This document shows, in pieces, positions 1 through 9,968 of a stretch of 64,000 nt of DNA. Location of the stretch: assembly GCA_014155875.1 (NCBI GenBank), contig JACEFZ010028301.1, forward strand, positions 1 through 64,000, given 5' to 3'. The stretch comes from Cepaea nemoralis (taxonomy: Eukaryota; Mollusca; Gastropoda; Stylommatophora; Helicidae). Position 1 is the stretch's first letter, and every line of letters begins with the position of its first letter. A program made the position numbers and the translations under genes. The notes below the pieces were generated by a model. It did no database searches. It was given only the letters and a program-made list of their open reading frames with translations, and was not told the DNA's origin.

Positions 1-189
1 ACGAGAGATCATACCTGTTTCATGTTCAGTGAATTATCATACCCAAAATCTCACAAGAAGTGAGGCAACACAGGAAGGAGCAAGCAACAAGATAAAAAAA
101 AAACAATTGGAAATGATAAACCTGATAACAATCCCAAATATAACAAGTCAACATAATGAAAGTTTAAACGGGGCTGGATAATATTTAAT

Positions 190-1044
190 GAAAGAGCTTC
201 TAATTGTGATGTTTTCTCAGTATTTTCTTATCATAACTAATAGAGCTTAAACTTCAGTATTATTTAATCGAGCTTAAACCTCAGTATTTTCTTATCAAAT
301 TTAACAGAGCTCAAACTTCAGTATTTTTTAATCATATCTTACAGAGCTTAAATCTCAGTATTTACTCATCATATCTAACAAAACTTAAATCTCAGTATTT
401 TCTTATCAAATCTAACAGAGCTTAAACCTCAGTATTTTCTTATCATATCTAACAGAGCTTAAACTTCAGTATTTTTTAATCATATCTAACAGAGCTTAGA
501 TCTCACTAGTTTCTTATATCTAACAGAGCTTAAACTTCAGTATTTCTTAATCATATACTAATAGAGCTTAAACTTCAGTATTTCTTAATCATAACTAAGA
601 GCTTAAACCTCAGTATTTTCTTATCAAATTTAACGGAGCTTAAAGCTACAGTATTTCTTATCATAGTCTTATCAGAGCTTAAATCTCAGTATTTACTCAT
701 CATATCTAACAAAGCTTAAATATCAGTATTTTCTTATCAAATCTAACAGAGCTTAAACCTCAGTATTTTCTTATCATATCTAACAGAGCTTAAACTTCAG
801 TATTTTTTAATCATATCTAACAGAGCTTAGATCTCACTAGTTTCTTATATCTAACAGAGCTTAAACTTCATTATTCTTTAATCATATCTAACAGAGCTTA
901 AATGTCAGTATTTTCTTATCATAACTAAAAGAGCTTAAAACTCAGTATTTTCTTATCAAATCTAACGGAGCTTAAAGCACATAATATAATGTCTATCAGA
1001 GCTTAAACCTCAGTATTAACCAATCATATCTAACAGAGCTTAAA
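190..1044. repeat. 37-bp AT-rich minisatellite with 336-bp higher-order period
   Basis: About 22 head-to-tail units of roughly 37 bp are visible, each of the form GAGCTTAAACTTCAGTATTT followed by a TTATCATATCTAACA-like segment. A block near 350-540 recurs almost unchanged 336 bp further on, near 686-876, including the variant unit with GATCTCACTAGT. So the array grew by copying multi-unit blocks as well as single units. The last unit ends about 50 bp before a splice acceptor, which places the array in an intron of the host gene. Confidence 0.9.
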
Positions 1045-1096
1045 GTGAGTGAGCGCCAAAAAACAAATCATGTCCATGTTATCTTCTTATTCACAG

Positions 1097-1342
1097 AGTG
1101 GGGACCAACAGAAAACAATGCATATGGCCTGAGCAATGAGAACAAAACCGCCACTCGAACATCAGAAAGTGTCACACATGTCCTCTACTCAAACAAGCCA
1201 AGTTTTATTCCCGGCAATGTCTTGACCATCAAAGTGTTGGATGATGCTGACAAGTCACCAGGGGATGGCCTGTGCATTTCACTTGATAACAACGCCAAAG
1301 ATGTTTTTAGTCAAGAAGGCGTTGTCTACATTAATTTGTATG
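1097..1342 (+). CDS. Penultimate exon of an unrecognised host gene (possible NHR-like domain, N-terminal half)
   Basis: The exon follows a pyrimidine-rich tract ending in CACAG at 1096 and stays open for 82 codons. I end it at 1342, before GTGGGT, because that donor leaves phase 1 and the next acceptor at 3288 also needs phase 1. Joining them turns a premature stop at 1351 into a continuous frame. The peptide contains ENKTATRTSESV, then YSNKP and PGNVLTIKVLDD, and then alternates polar and hydrophobic residues like a beta sandwich. The TATR and PGxxLTIKVL pattern recalls neuralized (NHR) domains, but this is resemblance recalled from memory and not a search result. The codon use and the splice-phase match make a real gene likely. 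The start of the gene lies outside the window. Confidence 0.6.
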
Positions 1343-1439
1343 GTGGGTTCTGATAGATTTGCCTGTTGGGACGTGAAATCAATGTTGTAAATAGTTCTTT
1401 TGATAGCTAAGTTAAAGTTGACTATTTTAAATCTGTCTA

Positions 1440-1745
1440 GTATGTTCAGATTGGACAATGAGCAATCGGGACATTTTAAGGGAAGCTGAGTCGCAAAGAC
1501 AATTTATCACAAACATCAGAAAGATGCAGTCATCGTATTTTTTGCCACGTTATGAGAGGACAAAAACTGGAACGTTGTGACAGCCGGAGAGATAGAGGAA
1601 GACAGCGTGAGAAGATTCTTGACATTCTTTTGTCATGGCACGTAAGGGAGTCTACACACGAATTGATCCATGATGTCGGGGATCGTAATTTGTGGAAAGG
1701 CATGAGGACCCACGCCAGTCGGCAAGGTACTCGATGAATGTTGAG
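1440..1745 (+). pseudogene. 3' tail of a LINE reverse-transcriptase ORF (same type as the 48.5-kb fragment)
   Basis: The frame at 1549-1737 reads HVMRGQKLE, a basic GRQREKILD segment and GDRNLWKGMRTHASRQGTR before its stop. This is the C-terminal signature of EN-RT non-LTR elements: a GHVMR block, a basic GRxR..LD block, then DRxxW. The fragment at 48,531-49,094 ends with the closely similar DRDLWRAMNAYASRHGT. It lies in the intron between the two host exons. RT palm and endonuclease are absent, so this is a 5'-truncated dead copy. Confidence 0.65.
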
Positions 1746-1867
1746 ATAGAGTTACCAGAGGGGACATCAATCAATAATATACAAAAATAAAGTCAGTGAT
1801 ACTGTCGACCTGATACTGTTGAGCTGATACTGTCGACCAATAAGTCAGTAAAAGTAAAGGGTTTGTT

Positions 1868-2112
1868 TACATGCCTTGAGGCAGTGGGCATATGGTGCTG
1901 GCCTCATATTTATGTGGACTGACCAGCACTCAAGGGATGATATCAATATCATGCCAGCCATCTCTTCTCCCCAAGATATTCTTGGTACACATTTAAGGCT
2001 GGGTCTACCTGGCAGTTCAGGTCAGTTCAAAAGTAATCCCCAATACAAATGTGAACCTATGACCACGAGGCCAGCGGGCAAATGTACTAGCCACTGCACT
2101 ACTGGACACCTG
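1868..2112 (-). repeat. tRNA-derived SINE, family 3
   Basis: On the minus strand it opens with a tRNA-like head: an A-box-like GTGCAGTGGCTAGTACA and a B-box-like GGTTCACATTT about 35 nt later. A body containing the complement of TTTAAGGCTGGGTCTACCTGG follows. The same body recurs at 40.3, 41.8 and 46.2 kb, all on the minus strand. It sits in the host intron. Confidence 0.65.
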
Positions 2113-2394
2113 ATCATTAAGTGTATACATTATTATCTATGGGATGGTCATATTGTCTTGCCAGTTTGGGACATAAAATAGATGAAAGCTATTATTATGC
2201 AACTTGACCAGTTGGAGTGAAATTTTCTGTATATTATTTGGTGATTGTAAGGATGATGATATAGTGGTGATTAACATTGCAGTTTGCTTTTTATGTTGCA
2301 TGAGAAACAAATTTTTAAATATTTATTTGCACTCATAGTAAAAGAAGATAGAAATAGAGATTAGAGGACACACCAGACAATATAAAAATTGAAA

Positions 2395-2470
2395 GCTATA
2401 TTGGCTACACTGGGATTTGAGCCTGCCTCCTCCAGATTGCAAGTATATTTCACTGCACAGCAAACTTAAG
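2395..2470 (-). repeat. Possible tRNA-SINE head fragment
   Basis: Read on the minus strand, the stretch has an A-box-like GCTGTGCAGTGAAAT and a B-box-like GGCTCAAATCCC. A similar head, with TTCGAACCTGCTGCC, occurs near 43,965. It is too short to assign to a family. The rest of 2,113-2,950 shows only C/T-rich unassigned intron sequence. Confidence 0.35.
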
Positions 2471-2952
2471 ATCAACTAGACAAATAGTTTTTCTGTAGAA
2501 GTTAGAATATCTGAATATCTTTTTAATCCGCTCTCCCTCACCAATTCTCTCTATCAGTAATCTCGCTCCGCCTCTCTTTGTTCCCAGAGATCTTGTTCCA
2601 CTCTCTCTAACCCTAGGGATTGTACTTCAGTTCTATCTAATGCTAGCAGTCATGCTTCATTTTTCTATCATTAGTAATCTTGTTCCACCTCTTTCCCTCA
2701 GTTATTTTGTTCCCCCACTGTCTCTCTCCAAAGTGATCCATTTCTGTTTATTGGCAGTGGTCTGCTCCAGTCCAGTGTTACCAGTTCTTTCAGATCCAAC
2801 TCCATGCGTCTACTAAGTTCTTGTATTCCCACTAGACTTTGCCATAGATATGCTAGCAAATGCAATCTTTGATTCCATTCATCAAACATTGTCACATTTG
2901 TATATTAGTGGAGTTTATCTCTGTTCAGACACTGAAGCCACAAGTAATAGGT

Positions 2953-2999
2953 TGCACAATCTATTGCCAGACGTATTTCTCTGCATCTCGTCAGGTGCA
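2953..2999 (-). ncRNA. Hammerhead-ribozyme core in a Penelope-type terminus
   Basis: On the minus strand the order is TGCAC, CTGACGA, an 8-nt stem-II segment GATGCAGA, GAAA, an 18-nt stem-III segment, the triplet ATT and GTGCA. TGCAC and GTGCA pair perfectly as an open stem I. CUGANGA and GAAA are the invariant hammerhead core, and AUU fits the NUH cleavage rule. About 80 bp around it match the sequence just downstream of the Penelope-like endonuclease at 37.6 kb. Penelope-like elements are known to carry hammerheads in their terminal repeats. Stem II is very short, so catalysis is uncertain. Confidence 0.6.
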
Positions 3000-3132
3000 T
3001 ACTGCAGAGTTATATATCATATGAAGTTAATGAATGAATGATACTGTAGCTGGAATACTGACAACACATAGTCACAGGTATTGTTTGAATGTAGAGCATT
3101 AGTTATCAGTGACTATGTGTAAGTATGCAGTC

Positions 3133-3179
3133 TGCACCTGATGAGATGTTGAGAAATATGTCTGGCAATAAACCTGGCA
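3133..3179 (+). ncRNA. Degenerate hammerhead core, inverted partner of the 2,953 copy
   Basis: The same order is present on the plus strand: TGCAC, CTGATGA, GATGTTGA, GAAA and an 18-nt stem-III segment. The cleavage triplet has become ACC (the invariant U is lost), and the stem-I partner is TGGCA instead of GTGCA. This copy should be inactive. It faces the 2,953-2,999 copy about 130 bp away, so the two form an inverted pair inside the host intron. Confidence 0.5.
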
Positions 3180-3288
3180 ACCTATATTTTGTGCCTACTG
3201 TGTTTACATTCACTAAAGGAATTGATTGTTTTGAATTTCTCCATTCAGTTGTTAACTAATAGTAACAATAGTTGTTCTCCTTTCCCAG

Positions 3289-3572
3289 GCAATGTGTACG
3301 TAGAAGGCCAAGAGATGACAATGCAGCTTCCGGAGATTAAAAAGGGCTCTGTGGTTGCGTTCCAGGCGGAGTCACTTCCAAATGGCAAAGTCAGGATCAG
3401 TATACAGACAGAAGAAAAGGAAGTGACATTTGACTGGAAAGTTGATGCGCTCTCTGGAGGTGATGGTATTGACAGTGTCAATCTGCTGAGCAGGGATTCT
3501 GGAAAGAATAAAGCAGAGTTTTATTTTGGCATCAAATTTAGCCAGGAGGACTGGAAAATTGCCGTAGACTGA
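3289..3572 (+). CDS. Terminal coding exon of the same host gene
   Basis: The exon begins after a strong acceptor (a pyrimidine run ending TTTCCCAG at 3288) and enters at codon position 2. That completes a glycine codon with the donor base at 1342. It runs about 94 codons to TGA at 3570-3572. Visible segments are LPEIKKGSVVAF, PNGKVRISIQTEEKEVTFDW and a late FGIKFSQEDWKIAVD. The strand-turn-strand pattern suggests a second beta-rich half continuing the domain of the previous exon. I do not recognise the family. An NHR or other beta-sandwich domain is the best guess, held loosely. There is no signal peptide or membrane segment in this part. The ending at VD is probably the true C-terminus of the protein. 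Confidence 0.65.
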
Positions 3573-4497
3573 ATGTTCTTGTTGGTGATTTGTGTCTTGA
3601 TTGGTTGTAGATTTGTTGTTACTGAGAATACATTTGTATCTCATAAAATGTGAGGTAAACAATACTATTAATTACTGTATTCACAAAAATAGAAGTAGTT
3701 GGGTATGGGTTGGTTAGCTTTGATATCAAGTTTTCAGTGTGCTTTTAAAGACACCATCATTAACGCTTTTACACTAGTATTTGTAATGTGACTATATTTT
3801 ACAGTAGACTGTAGTATATGTTGTAATATGATGAAATTTGTTACTTGTCAGCAAAATCTGAGGTCAGAGACACATCCAGACTTTGCATTATTTTATTTGA
3901 CTATCGTGATTTTCCTGTGCCTTTGCCAGGTTTGGCTATAATTTCTAAAGAAATCTGTCTTATGCATACAAATTGCAACAAGTTTAAGTTTCTGGTTTGT
4001 TTTTGTAGCCTGACATTCCTGATTTTATATCAGCTGCATACATTTCCACACAAATTCTGCTGAATGTGTATCTTTTTTTAATACTTTGAAAGAATTACCA
4101 GTGTAATTTAATGATTGCCTTCAAAGTCTGCCTATCCTTATTCTTATTGCTTTATTTTTAACGTCTGCAAATTTGTATTTAATGTGGTTGTGTTCCTTGT
4201 TTCTGAACCTCTATGGTCTTTTTCTTTCAGCTAGTCTAAGCATTTGCATATTTTACTAAAATCCTACATATTTCAGTATTCATGGAAATGCAGCTGTCTA
4301 TTGCAGCACATACAATTTCAGTTTCTCATTGTTAATATTTTTTTTCAATGTGAACTGCAATTTGAAATTATAATTTCTTTTGTATCTATGCATTCCAGTC
4401 AGTTATATCTTCTTCATAATGCCTCACTACTCAAGCTTCTGCATTGCCTGAAAACTTGTTAATAATTACGGCTACAGTTTTTATGTGACCTCATACT
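3573..4497 (+). other. Probable 3' untranslated region of the host gene
   Basis: This stretch is AT-rich, follows the stop codon and holds no other gene I can support. The first plausible polyadenylation signal in sense is AATAAA at 4754-4759, beyond a SINE insertion. If that is used, the transcript includes the SINE. Confidence 0.4.
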
Positions 4498-4510
4498 ATA
4501 TCAGTACCTC

Positions 4511-4651
4511 CCCGGGAAGGTTAACCCGGTCAACAAATGCCCGCAGAAGTCGGATGTGTCGGCCTAACGGCGCAAGAACGCAGCTCTGCTGTAAACAGGC
4601 ACAACGCAATCACATCCGAAAAAAAACTCCGGATGAACGAAGAAGAAGAAG
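4511..4651 (+). mobile_element. SINE-G copy with 13-bp target-site duplication
   Basis: The 141-bp unit starts CCCGGGAAGGTTAACCCGG and ends in a short (GAA)n tail. It is flanked by exact copies of ATATCAGTACCTC at 4498-4510 and 4652-4664. The duplication fixes both ends, so the unit is a discrete element. Near its 3' end CATCCG and CGGATG can form a stem over an A-rich loop. Related units are at 8.2, 30.6 and 56.9 kb. Confidence 0.9.
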
Positions 4652-4664
4652 ATATCAGTACCTC

Positions 4665-5685
4665 AGGTTCTAGAATACTTGACTTGCAAATGATTTTATG
4701 CGTGAATGCTGGGTTACTGAATATATATATATAGTAGCTGTGAAGACCATTGTAATAAACGAGAGGCATTTAGGTTCTGTATTTAAATAAGTGTATGCTT
4801 TTGCAATAACTGGAGCTCATATCATTTGTCAGTGATGTGATTACTTTATGTGTTGTCATATTAGATTATTCAGTACGAAGACTGGTATGAAGTTGTCTCA
4901 TCATCACTACACTAGTGTGTCTAGTGTTGTGACTGCTATTAAACTGTTCTTGTAAAATTAGTGTGGTGGTTGTCCCTTACCTTCTGCATCTATATGAGAG
5001 AAGTTCATGCTGTACATTTTTTATTGTGGATAGCTTTTCTAATTGTTACTAGTTTGCCAGGATATCAGTCAATTACAGTCTAGTCTTCATGATTTTAAAC
5101 TGCTAAGGGCATTCTTTGCATGTGCAATGTGCACACAGGACTTCCTATTGTATTCACCTTTATTCTTGAAGGTTGGGTATTCAGTACATTGCCCAGAGAT
5201 AAAACTCATTCCCAACTGGATGATTGAGAGTTGGAAGCCGTACCTCAATCCACCCTTCTCCCTTGATGTATTAGTGGTGTGAGATATGAAGCCACAAAAA
5301 TGGTTCAGAAAGCTTTCTCTGGTTGGGCATTAGGACTTGAGCCTACTACTATGTAATTCCAGTTTTTGATCATCTATGGGTAGGCACCGCCTTGACATTT
5401 GTTCTGCAAATCACAGCTGTGCATACATTCAGACTGTTGAGAATTGAGTGACTTGCAAGTATCTCATCATCGTCCTCCAATACAAAAGTGCTAGCTTGGG
5501 AATCAGTTGATGACTTCTTGTGATTATTTCTTTGACAGTTACTTTGGATTCACAGAGTGAACTGGGCCATTTCTTGTTCTCTTTACGTTCATACTGTTTA
5601 GAGTTAACTGTTGATTCAGTGGGCCAGTATATCTTTCTTAACTTGAATGAATTTGTGTTTGGTGCAGGAGAGCCTGGCATATGAT
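4665..5685. other. No gene recognised
   Basis: AT-rich sequence with only short chance frames. It contains the AATAAA at 4754-4759 that could end the host transcript. Nothing else is supported. Confidence 0.5.
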
Positions 5686-5879
5686 GTTACAACATCTAGT
5701 CTGAGAATGGAGGGGGAGGCAGTCATGGCGGCATTCCGCTAGCTGGAGGACAAACAGCATGTGCATGTCATGATTGTAATGGACTCACAAAGTATGATGA
5801 GGAGGGTGAAGACAGGCTTGCTTTGAGCAGATTGGTAGGCTTCAATTCAGCAATCAGACATAGAGAGTGTCTGTTGGAT

Positions 5880-5922
<43 letters not shown>

Positions 5923-6130
5923 AGGACATGCTGGTGTGGTGGGAAACTAGCAGGCAGGCAGATTGGCTGGGTCTGCACCCCTTAGTGGGGTATGGTGTAT
6001 GATAAGGCAGATGTGGTTGGGGCCCTTTAAAATCGTGTGTATATTGCAGAATTACAGGCAGATCATCACAGCTTGAAGAGAATAGTGCTGCAGGGAGTGA
6101 CCAGAGGATCTGTCCGACACTCCGGACTAT
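5686..6130 (+). pseudogene. LINE-D RNase H fragment carrying a poly-C tract
   Basis: Broken frames read MEGEAVMAAFR, VHVMIVMDSQSMM and then, after the poly-C run, GHAGVVGN and QADRLAG. These are the second and third acidic motifs and the H..N..AD motif of a LINE-type RNase H domain. In-frame stops and the expanded proline codons show it is dead. It leads directly into the 43-bp minisatellite, which is an amplified part of the same ORF's C-terminal region. Related fragments are at 30.4, 33.0 and 34.2 kb. Confidence 0.6.
5881..5922. repeat. Poly-C homopolymer (about 42 nt)
   Basis: An uninterrupted C run lies exactly where the RNase H motif PGHAG would have its proline codon. This suggests slippage expansion from a short C-rich codon run. 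Length could be unreliable in assembly. Confidence 0.9.
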
Positions 6131-6592
6131 GAGGAAAGTGACCAGAGGATCTGTCCGACACAGAGGATCTGTCTGATACTCCGGACTATGAGGAAAGGCC
6201 AGACAGAGGATCTTTTCAACACTCCAGACTGTGAGGAAAGGCCAGACAGAGGATCTGTCCGACACTCCGGACTGTGAGGAAAGGCCAGACAGAGGATCTG
6301 TCCAACACTCCGGACTGTGTGGAAAGGCCAGACAGAGGATCTGTCTGACACTCCAGACTGTGAGGAAAGGCCAGACAGAGGATCTTTTCAATGCTCCAGA
6401 CTGTGAGGAAAGACCAGACAGAGGATCTGTCCGACACTCCGGACTGTGTGGAAAGGCCAGACAGAGGATCTGTCTGACACTCCGGACTGTGAGGAAAGGC
6501 CAGACAGAGGATCTTTTCAACGCTCCAGACTGAGGAAAGGCCAGACAGAGGATCTGTCCGACACTCCGGACTGTGTGGAAAGGCCAGACAGT
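6098..6592. repeat. 43-bp minisatellite derived from LINE-D
   Basis: Eleven or twelve units contain GAGGATCTGTCCGACACTCC, a GGACTGTGAGGAAAGG part and CCAGACA. The period is 43 bp, which is one more than a multiple of three, so a frame without stops reads through all three phases. This explains the long overlapping reading frames on both strands, which are not genes. A single-copy homologue at about 30,405-30,460 shows the ancestral state. Confidence 0.9.
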
Positions 6593-6623
6593 CACATTAT
6601 CAGACTGCTACTGGTACCATTGC

Positions 6624-6867
6624 CGGCTCCGTAGTGAAGAGGTTACGGACACAGTTCATAATATCGCCTGCAAAGTTCAAAACACAGCTGCAGGCGATTT
6701 GGCAGCAGACCATCTGACGTTGGTTTTTTACGAAATGGTATGGGTGCCGGTCGTTCAGAAAGCAATGGCAAACTACTGAATGTAAACTTGCCAAGAGATC
6801 ACAACAGCAAAACAAAAAAAATGCTGGTGTTGACTGCAACATCCTGTAAAGGATATGCAACTTACTT
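6624..6867 (+). repeat. SINE-core copy, complete
   Basis: A tRNA-like head is followed by the conserved block CAGAAAGCAATGGCAAACTA, then CTTGCCAAGAGATCA, and a 3' end reading ATGCTGGTGTTGACTG and TCCTGTAAAGGATATGC. The same order recurs in seven other places. A TTTTTTACGAAATGGTATGG segment between head and core is shared with the 45.4-kb copy. Confidence 0.8.
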
Positions 6868-8176
6868 CTAACAGTACCATTAGTATTGGCTCTCTTTGCT
6901 GGCTGCTGCACATATCGGAATGTCCAGAGTGCTGTGATGTTGGTTTTTGACTAAACTCATCTCAGCTCTTAACTTTCTGTACTGAGGACAATCCTAAAAG
7001 AATATTTTCAACAGTCCACACATGCTTTGATATGAAACAGTTCAATGATATCATACTCCCCATGCTATGTGGGTAATAAATTTACTCCCCATGCTGTGTG
7101 GGTAATGGATTAAATGCTTAGCCATCTTAGAAAAGTGCAACAATTATGTATATTTGTTCAACATTTCTCAGTAGACAGAACTCGTAAAGAGTAGGCAGAA
7201 AAGGCGACTGGCAATAATTCAAAATTGGGAGATTATAAATCTATCCAAAAAAATATATATATTCTCGGTATCTGCAACAATGGATAGGAAGTACCCACAA
7301 TGCACCACAACCTCAGCGGGGGTGATTTCCTCATAGTTTTCTATGTTATGAGAGAAGTCTGTCAAGTATACCCTAAAGGAGAGGTTATGAGTGAATAAAT
7401 AAATGTTGGAAGGGCATCTGTATGGTTGAATGCTAGCACACTAACCTACTGCCAAGGAAATGTATGATTTGATATCTCATGTGGCGTTCCATTGAACTGG
7501 AATCTGCTCAGAAGGACAGTGTGTGTGTGTGGTTCATGTCAAAATGACAGTTGGACTACACAATAGCTGTATACCCTAGGATAGCAAGAGAAGACTGAAT
7601 GAATGAACGATGCAAACAAGAGGTAGGTTAGAAGTTTGGTTGTAAGACTGTTAGTGTAATTATGAGGCTATAATGCGGTGTACTACTTAAATATCATCTG
7701 GTGTTTGGCATTAAAATATATTTGTGTTACAGTGTCAGCACTGTGTGTTAAAGTTGTGGTAGTGGTAGTAGTGTATTGTTTAGGAAAGTTCTTCCAAACA
7801 TTTCTGGCCTGCTTGCTAGGCCACATCCCTAGAGGCTCATACATACACACACACACAAACACACACACACTTCTTTCTTGGCATTAAGTCTTCTGTAAAT
7901 TCAGACTCCCACCACTGCCCACTGCTGTGTGAGTGTGGTAATACTCTCTTTGAGAGCAGCTGCTTTAGAGCAGGCTGGTATTATAAGAAGCTGGTGAGTC
8001 CACCTTATAAAATCATGACATAGGAGGTTCACAGTCATTAGCAGAAACATTTAAAATACTAACTGATCAGCCCAGTGTATCAGAGGTTTATTGGTCTTGC
8101 AAGGGGAAGATTAAAGTGAAACAGCTTTGTAGAATCTGTAGAGCAGATCCTGTACTCAGCATATTAAATCCCAAAC
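6868..8176. other. No gene recognised; short CA microsatellite near 7,840-7,870
   Basis: AT-rich sequence with a nearby direct repeat at about 7,048 and 7,084 (ACTCCCCATGCTRTGTGGGT) and a CA run. No coding or mobile element is supported. Confidence 0.5.
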
Positions 8177-8324
8177 CCCCCGAAAGGTTAACCCGGTCCA
8201 TAAATACCTGAAGAAGTCGGTTGTGACGACCGAAAGGTGCAAATATCCCAGCTCTGCTGTAAACAGGCACAACACAATTACATTTAAAACAACATTCTGC
8301 ACAAACACAGAAGCAGAAGAAGAA
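8177..8324 (+). mobile_element. SINE-G copy, diverged
   Basis: It aligns to the 4,511 copy over its whole length, sharing AGGTTAACCCGGTC, CCAGCTCTGCTGTAAACAGG and a short (GAA)n end. It is clearly older: about one base in six differs and the 3' stem is broken. No convincing target duplication remains. Confidence 0.75.
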
Positions 8325-8789
8325 ATGTGAAACCCATTACCAGTGAACACAAGTTGACTGCTGCTTGCTTTGGATATATTCATGTCAGTCTCTGAAGTTT
8401 TACGAAGAAGACGGAGATAGCATTTGACATCTCAATGAACATACAAGCAAACAGATCATCATATAAATCAAAGAACTAAGGAAAGCTTGACTGATTATTA
8501 TCTTAATATTGAATTTCTGTGCTTTATTTATTCAGTTACTTAATTGTTCAAACCAAAGCTCAGTAGCTGTTCCATTACATACTTGTATATATTGCACAAT
8601 GCTGGCCTGTACAGTCACATTGATACCAGCAGATACTGTGACATTGCATGTTATTTATGTGTATGTATGAGACGTAACCTGATGAGGAAATTAGACCCAT
8701 TTCTTAAATATCATGATAAATCCAAGCATTCAGGGCTGGTTGCTAGGGTTTTACCAAACTGAAAACAGTGTTTCCACTTTGAACATTCT

Positions 8790-8815
8790 CATCTCATCTC
8801 ATCTCATCTCATCTT
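8790..8815. repeat. (CATCT)n microsatellite at the 3' end of a LINE fragment
   Basis: Five CATCT-type units abut the end of the minus-strand LINE fragment that follows, so this is probably that element's 3' tail. Confidence 0.7.
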
Positions 8816-9325
8816 GTGTGCCCATATATGGGCTTCTTGTATCGAGATTCCCATGGACTCTGCTATTCCTTCTGTCCATCGTTTATGTGGTTGGCCTCTT
8901 CTTCTGCTTCCATTTGGTCTGTACATCATTGTTTGTTGTGGTATCCTGTTAGTTGGGAACTTAGTTACATGGCCAAACCATTTGACTTGCTGCCTTCTAA
9001 TAAAATCTAGTGCTGCTATAACCCCAACTTTAGTCCTGATTTTCTCTCTGCATGATATATTGAGTATTCTTCTCAGGAATCTCATTTCTGTTGTGATTTT
9101 TCTTTTCTCTTTTTCTGTCATTGTCCAGGTGTGGCATTGGTAGCATAGCGTTGGTAGGAAGATTGTGTTGTAAAGTGCTTTCTAGTAACTATTGATACAT
9201 GTTTGTTCTTTAGTATTTGTGCCATTTGTCCAATGAGCTGGTTTGCCTTATTGCATCTATTTTTGATCTCGTCTTCTGATTTGCCATGTGATGATATTGA
9301 ACATTTTAAAGGGGAAAAAATGCTA
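8804..9325 (-). pseudogene. LINE reverse-transcriptase C-terminal fragment
   Basis: Minus-strand frames read IGQMAQILKN, then, after a frameshift near 9,150, EMRFLRRILNI, KWFGHVTKF, RRRGQPHKRWTEGI and a short tail. This is the region after the RT palm in EN-RT LINEs, with its hallmark FLRRI, GHV and basic-Gly..RW blocks. It is 5'-truncated, with the (CATCT)n run as 3' tail. Catalytic motifs are absent. Confidence 0.75.
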
Positions 9326-9605
9326 CAGGCATCCAGCTCTGTGTAAATGCAAATACATGGTTAGTTTAAAGCTGTTCTGGCAACACAAATTTCATACCTT
9401 TTGATTGGTAGTGTAAGTGTGTGTTTGTGTTTCAACTTAATGGATTCATTTATTTGCTTCAAATTATTTAAACAGTGTGCACCTGACTGCATACAGTAAA
9501 ATATGGCAGCCAGTAAATTGTATGGTATAGTTTTTGTATCTTATTTAATTCTTTAATTGTTTAAGTATAGTTTTAACCATCTGTAAACAGTAACATTCAT
9601 AATCA

Positions 9606-9803
9606 TGTAGCAGGTCCTTTGCAGGTCATGGCTTTCAACTTGGCTCGCTGAAAAGATTCTTGATCCCTTGCTAGTTCTTCATGCCTGGGGTGTATAGAGT
9701 TTCCTGTGCCCATCTCTGTGCTGGTCATCCCTGCCTCTACTTCCAGGAGCCACATCTTCCACCACTGTTCTTTCCCCATCACTGCAACGTTTAATGTGGC
9801 CAC
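9606..9803 (-). pseudogene. LINE 3' terminal fragment, related to LINE-E
   Basis: The frame ends HEELARDQESFQRAKLKA and MTCKGPAT, paralleling the LINE-E ending DREVFRKVVMGARFCKGHAT. Only the last 66 codons remain. Confidence 0.45.
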
Positions 9804-9812
9804 AGTATTTTA

Positions 9813-9968
9813 CAGGGTGTATTTTTAATATCTGTGCAGTGTTTTAAAATATTGCCTGTCCAAGTTTTGTATTTACCTATTATGTTGCATGAACTTTACA
9901 GAGGGTGAATACAAAACTTGGACTGGCAATATTTTCAAACACTGCACAGTCATTAAAAATACACCCTA
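9813..9968. mobile_element. Palindromic MITE with TA duplication
   Basis: Two arms of about 62 bp are inverted and roughly 90% alike, around a loop of some 35 bp. The left arm begins CAGGGTGTATTTTTAAT and the right arm ends ATTAAAAATACACCCTA. TA dinucleotides at 9811-9812 and 9969-9970 match the target rule of Tc1/mariner elements. No coding sequence is present. Confidence 0.7.

Noticed and set aside
190..1044. CRISPR array
   Set aside because: Units are head-to-tail without unique spacers, and the context is a eukaryotic intron.
5768..6634. Long overlapping frames on both strands (up to 275 codons)
   Set aside because: They read through the 43-bp minisatellite and poly-C tract. The non-triplet period explains open frames in all phases.
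8670..8690. Another hammerhead core (CTGATGAGGAAA)
   Set aside because: No stem II between the two core parts and no pairing stem I.
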